From positions 22,829-86,828 of IMG/VR virus record IMGVR_UViG_3300017963_000231: DNA of 64,000 nt, one strand, 5' to 3'. This DNA is from a virus. The first letter of the stretch is position 1. The number at the start of each line of letters is the position of its first letter. Under the pieces are notes generated by a model, which saw nothing but the letters and a program-made list of their open reading frames with translations, was not told the origin of the DNA and did not search any database. Shown in pieces: positions 50,295 to 57,220 of the stretch. A program made the translations under genes and the position numbers.

Positions 50295-50322
50295 AATCAG
50301 AAGTGTGACTCCCAGGTGGGAG
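50292..50322 (+). promoter_or_regulatory. In-frame TGA followed by hairpin (possible recoding site)
   Basis: The TGA at 50292-50294 is followed 14 nt later by CTCCC (50309-50313), loop AGGT and GGGAG (50318-50322). The first loop G lies 21 nt after the TGA. That distance and a loop guanine at the start agree with the loose consensus for bacterial SECIS elements, but the stem is only 5 bp and no SelA/SelB/tRNA-Sec gene is in the window. Confidence 0.3.
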
Positions 50323-50870
50323 CAAGAATTTTCGCAAAAAGCGATGTGTTGAATGACCCGTTTGTCCGGGCTCAGTATGAGTATTTTTCGGAGAACGGTC
50401 AGGATCCTCTCGGATTAGAGGAGTTCTATGGGTATGTGAATCGGGAGACCGGGGAGAATGTGCCTTTTTCTTACTACATGAACTCCATCGATCTTTCGGC
50501 AGGAGGGGCGGCGATATTCTCTACCCGTCTTACTAGTTCCGAACGGCAGTGTAAAGATGGGTGTGGGATTGACGGTGAGTGTTCTTATGGCATTACTCAT
50601 CTTCAGGCCGGGTTGATGATTCCCGTTCTTGGGATTGGGACCAAATATTCTGGTCTTTACGAGCTTTCCAAAGTGCGTCATCGATATGATAGCAATGGAT
50701 ACCATACGTCGTTCGAGGGTAAATGTATAACGCGGGCCAGGGGTAAAGCGGAGTGTGATCCATGTGATCCATGTTGTGGCCCAAGCTACTCGAATAACAC
50801 GCGGTCACAACGGACAGGCCAAAAGTGGAGGACTTCTAAGTTGAGTGTGGATCAGGAGGTCGATGGATGA
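50316..50870 (+). CDS. Baseplate hub protein, C-terminal part
   Basis: This 184-residue piece has the gpD-like end GLYELSKVRHRYDSNGYHTSF (minus a few residues) near the middle of its second half and an unusual cysteine block (RQCKDGCGIDGEC; CDPCDPCCG). A GTG at 50316 is the first possible start, but no ribosome binding site precedes it, so it is more likely the rest of the upstream hub protein after a read-through TGA. The sum, about 459 residues, matches a full gpD-like hub plus inserts. Confidence 0.75.
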   Translation: MGARIFAKSDVLNDPFVRAQYEYFSENGQDPLGLEEFYGYVNRETGENVPFSYYMNSIDLSAGGAAIFSTRLTSSERQCKDGCGIDGECSYGITHLQAGLMIPVLGIGTKYSGLYELSKVRHRYDSNGYHTSFEGKCITRARGKAECDPCDPCCGPSYSNNTRSQRTGQKWRTSKLSVDQEVDG

Positions 50871-52045
50871 GAATTTATACTGGAGAGAAGGTCAGATACG
50901 TAGGAAAGTATCGAGGCTTTGTTACAAATATCGAGGATCCAGATCAGCAATTCAGGATTAAGGCTATTGTTCCGCAAGTGTTGGGAGAGGTAGAATGTAA
51001 TTGGGCATTGCCGATGCTCCCCGGAGGGCAGAATGATCCAAAGTTACCTGAATTAGATGAGATGGTCTGGATCGAATTCGAGGATGGAGACCCGAATTTC
51101 CCGACGTGGCGAGGGGGGTTTCCGAGTACGGCTCAAGGAGAGAAACCCGTGCCGAGTGAGGCAAGGGGCGAAGATGGGGATACGGTTCTTCCGCCGAGAG
51201 GAACATCTACCAGAACGCTCGCAGATGGAACGGAGCTTGCGGAACCGGCAGTAGCCTATGCAGGGGCCTATGGTGTTGAATCTCGCAAGACTCGGGGCGG
51301 TCAAAGGATCGAGATTGATCCAACTCCGGATGCTCGTAGAATGGCCGTCATGAACGAAGGCAACAACTTTTCGATGGAGTGTAATGAGCAGGGGTGTTAC
51401 CGGCAGAGGGTAAGCCGGTGTGATACGGTGTGTTCCGGGAGTAACTGCCAGACTAATTGTGGATCGTGCCGGTGTGTGAATTGTGGCCCATGTTACACGG
51501 AAAGCCGGAAAGACTGCAATACCGTTTGTAAGGGCAAATCGGGGTTTACCTATAATGGCGATGTTCGAGTGGTGCTTGGAGGAGGGGAAAACCAAGTAAT
51601 CTGTAACGGAGTTTTGGAGATCACCGGATCAGGGCAGTTGAAGCTATCTCTCGGGAGTGCCGTAGGCCAAGCCGTGGCCGGGAATCTTCAGCACGGGGTT
51701 ATGGGAGCCCAAGAGAATGTCATTCTGGAGAACAAGCAGGAAGTTATCGGGAACGCTTCGGCTCGGGCAATCGGGAAATCCGTAGATGTTTTGACCGGTA
51801 AGTATCAGATGAAAGCCTCAACCAATGAAATGAACATGGATGGACTTGCGGTGAGGTTGGGGGATGAGCTTTTGGCTCTAAGTCCATTGCTCAAAGGAAC
51901 GGAAGTCTTGACTCTTTTGAATGCTTTTATTCAGTGGGCAATGACTCATACCCATCCATCTGATGGGGCTCCGGCTACTCCTCCTTGGACGGGAGGACTT
52001 TTAACGCCGGGAGTGCATACATCAAATAAGGTGTTTACGGAATGA
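50867..52045 (+). CDS. Baseplate spike protein (gpV/VgrG-like OB) with 12-cysteine block
   Basis: The 392-residue protein begins with an OB-fold as in gpV/gp5 (YRGFVTNIEDPDQQFRIKAIVPQVLG; VWIEFEDGDPNFPTW). Residues 172-221 contain 12 cysteines (172, 177, 185, 189, 194, 198, 201, 203, 206, 209, 217, 221), which is far from usual for spike proteins. A beta-helix-like segment (NVILENKQEVIGNASARAIG) and HTHPSDG (metal-binding-like) follow near the end. It punctures the outer membrane. ATGA overlaps on both sides. Confidence 0.85.
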   Translation: MRIYTGEKVRYVGKYRGFVTNIEDPDQQFRIKAIVPQVLGEVECNWALPMLPGGQNDPKLPELDEMVWIEFEDGDPNFPTWRGGFPSTAQGEKPVPSEARGEDGDTVLPPRGTSTRTLADGTELAEPAVAYAGAYGVESRKTRGGQRIEIDPTPDARRMAVMNEGNNFSMECNEQGCYRQRVSRCDTVCSGSNCQTNCGSCRCVNCGPCYTESRKDCNTVCKGKSGFTYNGDVRVVLGGGENQVICNGVLEITGSGQLKLSLGSAVGQAVAGNLQHGVMGAQENVILENKQEVIGNASARAIGKSVDVLTGKYQMKASTNEMNMDGLAVRLGDELLALSPLLKGTEVLTLLNAFIQWAMTHTHPSDGAPATPPWTGGLLTPGVHTSNKVFTE

Positions 52046-52203
52046 GCGAAAAACGATCAATGCCACCTATGGTAGCCCGTCTCCGGAAGATCGAGGGGAT
52101 GGTAAAAGAATTGGGTGTCCTTTACAAGCAAGAGGCCGAAAAGAAATTGGCGACTATTGCTAAGATAGAGGAGGTTCGTCGTGGGCGAATGGAAAAAGGT
52201 TGA
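52042..52203 (+). CDS. Small helical basic protein
   Basis: A 53-residue basic helical protein (MVARLRKIEGMVKELGVLYKQ). ATGA overlap with the spike gene. Its last 23 nt overlap the next gene if GTG 52181 is that gene's start. Unknown; possibly a baseplate assembly factor. Confidence 0.55.
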   Translation: MSEKRSMPPMVARLRKIEGMVKELGVLYKQEAEKKLATIAKIEEVRRGRMEKG

Positions 52204-53113
52204 TATGGCTGACTTTTATCCCTCCGGGGATATTCAAAGTCTTGCAACGTCAGTGTCCGATGTGGCGGATGATGTAGCGGATGCGTTTAATATCGCGGCT
52301 GATGCGGTTGAGCTTCTGGCTAATTTTTTCGTGGATGAGATTGATCCTATTGCGGCATTGACGGATGTTATTATCGATGAGATTACCAATTTTATTGGAG
52401 ATCTTCGGACGGCGAGTGCTTCCATTTTACCCGTGGTCCCGCAGGATAGGTTTTATCGAGGAGGTATCGAGGGGTTCATTGGGGCCGTGTCTCGATCTTT
52501 CGATGACCGGGCTGATTCGGAGAGGCCCATTCTCTCGCCATCATCTGATACCGTGGGGTACGTCTTTGCTTACGGGGCAACGGATCTAAAAGAACTGTAC
52601 GATGATTTTTTGGGGAGTGCGATTTCGCTTTTCGACCTTGGAGCCCTGGAGGATTGGAAGTTTGCGGCGGATCCTGACTCGGTTCCAAGTCGGGCCGTGA
52701 GGCAAAGCAGTGGTGTTCCTCCGGATTGGGAATCTATCCGGGTGAGTGACGTATTTCCACCTTACGATGACCTTCTCGGGGAACTGGAGAAGGCGGCGAA
52801 GATATTTGGCCGGGGTGATTCAACTCAGGATTTCGTGAGGGATATGGCGGCAACTATTCGAGCGAAGGCTCAGACGTTGGATGCTCTGGCAAGCTACATA
52901 ACATTCTTTGCGAATCAAGTAGAGAACTTGTTTCAGTTGGAGAATATCTGGTATTTGAAGGTCGGTCCTACTCAAGGGATCGAGAATTGGCGACAAGAGC
53001 TTTTGACGGCTTCCAATCGTCCTCCTTACAAAGGGGAGCTATTTTACGTGGCCGGTCTGGCCGTGTTTGCCGGGGGAGCAGATGTTGCTACATTAGAGGA
53101 GTTGCTAGGATGA
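52181..53113 (+). CDS. Baseplate-region protein, unknown
   Basis: The 310-residue acidic protein has a helical N-terminus rich in Asp, Ala and Val, aromatic middle parts and a helical C-terminus (YITFFANQVENLFQLENIWYLK). GTG 52181 follows AGAGGAGG at 7-nt spacing; ATG 52205 is an alternative. It lies between spike and gp25-like genes, so it is probably a baseplate component. No family recognised. Confidence 0.62.
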   Translation: MGEWKKVDMADFYPSGDIQSLATSVSDVADDVADAFNIAADAVELLANFFVDEIDPIAALTDVIIDEITNFIGDLRTASASILPVVPQDRFYRGGIEGFIGAVSRSFDDRADSERPILSPSSDTVGYVFAYGATDLKELYDDFLGSAISLFDLGALEDWKFAADPDSVPSRAVRQSSGVPPDWESIRVSDVFPPYDDLLGELEKAAKIFGRGDSTQDFVRDMAATIRAKAQTLDALASYITFFANQVENLFQLENIWYLKVGPTQGIENWRQELLTASNRPPYKGELFYVAGLAVFAGGADVATLEELLG

Positions 53114-53496
53114 AAGGTGTAGATCAGGATATATTGCATCAAGTGATCACGGAATTGATGGAAGATGCATCTCCGGACAAGGAGGAGAGGATAGTACAGG
53201 CTATTCGGGATGTGAAGAAAGACTTGTCCTCGAAGCAACGGAATTTCCGGAGCCTGACATCAAAACTGGAGAAGATCGAGGGATTGATTAAGTCGCTTTC
53301 ATCGAACGGCAGTGACGCATCTACCAAGTTGATCATAGAGTTGTTGAAAAAGCGGCGAATATCTCTGGAATCGGATTTGGAAAGTATAAATCTCTCGAAG
53401 ATGGTGAAGAAGCTGGGGTATCTGGAGCAGGAATTGGAATCCGTCAAGGTCAATCAGGACATCATTGAGCAGATAAGGGAGAATTTACATGGCTGA
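53110..53496 (+). CDS. Coiled-coil baseplate-region protein
   Basis: The 128-residue protein is highly charged and helical, with heptad patterning throughout (SKLEKIEGLIKSL; ISLESDLESINLSK; YLEQELESV). ATGA overlaps link it to its neighbours. Unknown; perhaps a structural rod or assembly factor. Confidence 0.6.
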   Translation: MKGVDQDILHQVITELMEDASPDKEERIVQAIRDVKKDLSSKQRNFRSLTSKLEKIEGLIKSLSSNGSDASTKLIIELLKKRRISLESDLESINLSKMVKKLGYLEQELESVKVNQDIIEQIRENLHG

Positions 53497-53899
53497 TGTT
53501 ATCGGTATAGGTTGGGATTTTCCTTTTAATTTCGATGACAACGGGAGAGTATCTAAGAGTTCGGATCAACCTGATGGTACTTCTTCGCCTTCGGCCTCGA
53601 AGCAACACCTTTATGAGGGACTTTACCAGTTGATTCAAACGGCGATTGGGGAAAGGTTGATGCGGACGAATCTCGGGTGTGGGATTCATGATTTTGTGTT
53701 TGAGGTAAATGATGAGACATTACTTTCGCTCATTCTTTACTATGTTTCGGATGCTATCGCTCGATGGGATTACCGGGTAGATATCATCGGGATTGACGGG
53801 ATAGTGGATCAGGGAACGTTGAAGGCTACTTTGAGTTTCAAAGTGCGGAATACTCAGGAAGTCAACAATTTAGTCATTCCGCTTGTGGAGGGTGTGTAA
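53489..53899 (+). CDS. Baseplate wedge protein (gp25/gpW-like)
   Basis: The 136-residue protein has the gp25/gpW fold pattern: GIGWDFPFNFDDNGR, then HLYEGLYQLIQTAIGERLMRTNLGCGIHDFVFE, which includes the conserved GERxMRxxxGxxL-like motif. It forms part of the baseplate wedge and starts the sheath platform. Confidence 0.9.
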   Translation: MADVIGIGWDFPFNFDDNGRVSKSSDQPDGTSSPSASKQHLYEGLYQLIQTAIGERLMRTNLGCGIHDFVFEVNDETLLSLILYYVSDAIARWDYRVDIIGIDGIVDQGTLKATLSFKVRNTQEVNNLVIPLVEGV

Positions 53900-53900
53900 A

Positions 53901-55589
53901 ATGGCGACAAATTTTGTGGAACCGAAAATTGACTACACAAGCAGGGACTTTCCTGCAATTCGGGATGATGCGATAAATTCCATCGCTCAGTTCACTTCGG
54001 AATGGACGGACCATAACCCTGATGATTTTGGGATCGTGCTTGTTGAGCTTTTCGCGGCAATGGGGGATATGCTCAATTGGTACGCGGATAGGCTGACGAA
54101 TGAGAATTACCTTGATTCGGCGGTTTCGCGTCCTTCAGTTTCCAAGCTGATCGCTTTGCTTGGGGAATCGTTTCGAGGTATTCAGTCTGCTATTACAACG
54201 GTACAATTTTCTATCACAACTCCTTTGGGGTATGATTTGACCATTCCGGTCGGGACAAGGATTCGCTCATCTTCCCTAACCAACCCCATTGATTTCGAGA
54301 CGGATGAGGAGACGGTGATTCTAACCGGAAACCTTCTTTCAGGGCTTGTGTCGGCTACTCAGGGGGTAACGTACAATTTGGCTCTTGGAACGGCTGATGG
54401 GTCGCAATTCCAGTCTTACTTAGTTAATCTGGATGACATTCTTGAGGACGATATTGATGTTTACGTGGATGGCATTTTGTGGCCTCGAACTGAATCATTG
54501 GTCCTTCTCGGTGCGACTGAGAGGGGTTGGCAACTTTACAAGGATCCAAACGATGATCTTTATATTCAATTTGGAGATGGGATCAACGGAGCCATTCCTC
54601 CGGCTACCGTAGCCGTGGCGGCTGATGTGCGGCAAAGCGTTGGGTCACAAGGAAACTTAGGAGTTGGGGCAATTACCGTGGTGGTATCGACTTTCCCGGT
54701 TACAGTGGGAGTGACGAATACCGAGCTTGCTTCTGGAGGAGGACCGGCAGAAACGATTGCGGCGGCAAAACGTAGGGCTCCCGCATCATTTCGGACCTTG
54801 GGCCGGGCAGTGTCTTTGGATGATTACTCAACCCTGGCTTTGAACGTGAGTGGGGTAGGGAAAGCCAAGGCGGCTTACGGGGGTGTGGCCCGGATCGATA
54901 TTTACATTGCTCCGGTGGGCGGGGGTGCGGCTTCTCAAGCCCTTTTGGACAACGTAGAGGAGTATTTGGATACCGTTCGAATGGCGGGGGATGGAATCAG
55001 TACCTACTCCGCTACTTATGTGGATATCAACATGACCGGGACCGTAACCGTCCTTTCGGCCTATCGGCAGGAGAGTGTGGAAGAGGAAGTGCTCGCGGCG
55101 ATTAGCGATTATTTTGCGGTGGAGAATCGAGAATTTGGGGACGCGACAACTCCTGAAGGTGATATTCGGATATCTGACGTGTTCAATTTGATCGAGACGG
55201 TGGATGGGGTTGACTTTGTGGAGCTTACTCTTTTAACCCGCGTGGCTGATCCTGAATGGCTATTCGCTTCGGGGGATGCGACGTTCGGGGTAGTCTCGAT
55301 CTCCTCCAACACGATTGAGGAAACTTGGACAGTTGTTTTGAATTCGGCTACAACTTTTACCGTTCGAGGGTCAGTTTCGGGGCTTCAATTGGCTACCGGA
55401 GTTTTCGGTTCGGCTTATACGAGTGATAACGGGGAAGTCACATTTACGATTACTGCGGGAGGTACTCCAATGGCTCCTGGAGATCGAGCGGAATTTAAGG
55501 TTTCTCCTCTTGTGGGTTCCGTGGATATCGATGAAACGGAAATCGCGGCAGAGGGGTCAGTCTCACTTACTTTCACGGGCGGTATCTAA
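53901..55589 (+). CDS. Baseplate J-like wedge protein (gpJ/gp6-like)
   Basis: The 562-residue protein has the start VEPKIDYTSRDFPAIRDD, then VELFAAMGDMLNWYADRLTNENYLDSA, a later QFGDGINGAIPPATV (about residues 225-240), and ETIAAAKRRAPASFRTLGRAVSLDDYSTLAL, standard for baseplate J family. A C-terminal Thr/Gly/Ser-rich beta extension is additional. It forms the wedge core. ATG 53901 follows GGAGGG. Confidence 0.92.
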   Translation: MATNFVEPKIDYTSRDFPAIRDDAINSIAQFTSEWTDHNPDDFGIVLVELFAAMGDMLNWYADRLTNENYLDSAVSRPSVSKLIALLGESFRGIQSAITTVQFSITTPLGYDLTIPVGTRIRSSSLTNPIDFETDEETVILTGNLLSGLVSATQGVTYNLALGTADGSQFQSYLVNLDDILEDDIDVYVDGILWPRTESLVLLGATERGWQLYKDPNDDLYIQFGDGINGAIPPATVAVAADVRQSVGSQGNLGVGAITVVVSTFPVTVGVTNTELASGGGPAETIAAAKRRAPASFRTLGRAVSLDDYSTLALNVSGVGKAKAAYGGVARIDIYIAPVGGGAASQALLDNVEEYLDTVRMAGDGISTYSATYVDINMTGTVTVLSAYRQESVEEEVLAAISDYFAVENREFGDATTPEGDIRISDVFNLIETVDGVDFVELTLLTRVADPEWLFASGDATFGVVSISSNTIEETWTVVLNSATTFTVRGSVSGLQLATGVFGSAYTSDNGEVTFTITAGGTPMAPGDRAEFKVSPLVGSVDIDETEIAAEGSVSLTFTGGI

Positions 55590-57211
55590 TGGGTGTTTAT
55601 GCAACTGACGTTATAATTCGGCGGGGGATGGAAGGCCCTCAATTGGTACTCTCGTGGACCAATTCTGACGATGCTGGCCTTACGGCAGTGCAAATTCGGA
55701 GAGGTACAAACGGTTACCCTGAATCCATTACGGACGGGATTCAGGTCTATCTTGATAGTTCTCCGGTGGTGAGCGGGGACGATTCTTATGCTGATGTAGC
55801 CGTATCGGGGCAAGTAACGTATTACTATACAATTTTCACGCAAGTTACGGGGGTCTGGTATCATAAGTTTAGTACGCAAAAAAGGGAGTTCCCTCTTGAT
55901 GGTCGGGATTTTCATCTCCGTCTTTGGGAAAGCCTCCCGGCCATCTATCGAAAGCAGGATGAAACTACCAATCAACAAACTCTGACTACTCAGATGGTGG
56001 ATGATGAGTGGTGGAACTATTGGGAAGATCAACTGAAACAATATGGACAGTTGTATCGGTTTCTTAAGATATTTGGTATTCAGTTCGGGGGGATAAGGGA
56101 ACTAATCAAGTATTTTACGGTGTTTTATGATGTGTATAATGTTCGAGATGACCTTCTTCCTTACCTTGCCAATCTGATTGGGGCGAAGATTCTCAGAGGA
56201 GTGTCTCTTCAGAGGCAGAGGTTCCTTATCGCGAATGCGGTAGAGCTTTTTAAGATTCGAGGGACCATTGCCGGGATCGAGCGTTTTGCCGAGGGTAATT
56301 TTCAAACGGAAGTTCTCATTCAGGAATTCGCTTATGATATACTTGAATCCAATCGTGTGGATCGAACTTCCGTAGCCGATGATGACATAGTTCTGAATAA
56401 CTGGAATAGCCCTTGGAACACAATTGATTATGTAGTGGATGGGAGGCAAGGGGAGCAGTGGAGCTATCGAACTATCGGGCTTTATTTTGATGATTGTCTT
56501 GATACTGACATTACTCAGGATATGCTTGATCTTGCCGAGGAGTTCTTTTCAGACTTTTTACCGGGGACCGGGGCATGGTATGCCTTTACTCATTGGGATT
56601 CTCTTTGGTCGGATGAGTTTGTGAATTTCTCCAACTGGACGGAAACGGATCCATCCTCTTCACTTAATGTTGTATCGGAGCAAGCGGTTTTTCTTGTGGC
56701 TAATGGGGCTGGCCCGGCGACTTCTTCTTTGAATCGTGCTCCTGGAATCACGGGGGCAAATGAGTTTGCCCTTGACCTTCCTTTGATGGATTTGATATGG
56801 CCAACAACGGTGACGGGCAGTGATGCTTATGTTGAGATTCGAGCTTCTTGGGGTATTCATTATGTCGCTATTCGACTTTCTTTGATGACTACTGGAGAGA
56901 ATCGCTATTCAGTGATTTACTCTAATTCTGGCGGATCAGGGACGGTGGACTTGGATTTGAGCAGTGCGCCGGATACGGCTCGTTTGAGACTTGAGAGGGG
57001 GCCAAACGGTTTGATTCGAGGTCTTGGGGATGTTGATGAAATAAGAACTATCGTACATCAACTTATTCATTCGGATTATACAAGTGCTCCTACCGATGTT
57101 AAACTGGAATGGAGCGTAGGGACCAACTCAGGTAACTTCCAAGCGAAGTCAGATTGGTTCAAACAATGGGAAGCCCTTGCAGGAGCAACTTGGGTACAAG
57201 TCTATCCGTAG
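55589..57211 (+). CDS. Tail protein gpI-like with extra domains
   Basis: The 540-residue protein begins with a fibronectin-III-like beta domain, then the gpI-type segment LPAIYRKQDE, YRFLKIFGIQFGGI, YDVYNVRDDLLPYLANLIGA and IANAVELFKIRGTIAGIE (about residues 115-235). A beta-rich C-terminal domain (about 330-540) follows. The gpI-like part links baseplate and fibres. TAATG overlap with the J-like gene. Confidence 0.8.
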   Translation: MGVYATDVIIRRGMEGPQLVLSWTNSDDAGLTAVQIRRGTNGYPESITDGIQVYLDSSPVVSGDDSYADVAVSGQVTYYYTIFTQVTGVWYHKFSTQKREFPLDGRDFHLRLWESLPAIYRKQDETTNQQTLTTQMVDDEWWNYWEDQLKQYGQLYRFLKIFGIQFGGIRELIKYFTVFYDVYNVRDDLLPYLANLIGAKILRGVSLQRQRFLIANAVELFKIRGTIAGIERFAEGNFQTEVLIQEFAYDILESNRVDRTSVADDDIVLNNWNSPWNTIDYVVDGRQGEQWSYRTIGLYFDDCLDTDITQDMLDLAEEFFSDFLPGTGAWYAFTHWDSLWSDEFVNFSNWTETDPSSSLNVVSEQAVFLVANGAGPATSSLNRAPGITGANEFALDLPLMDLIWPTTVTGSDAYVEIRASWGIHYVAIRLSLMTTGENRYSVIYSNSGGSGTVDLDLSSAPDTARLRLERGPNGLIRGLGDVDEIRTIVHQLIHSDYTSAPTDVKLEWSVGTNSGNFQAKSDWFKQWEALAGATWVQVYP

Positions 57212-57220
57212 GAGGATGTC

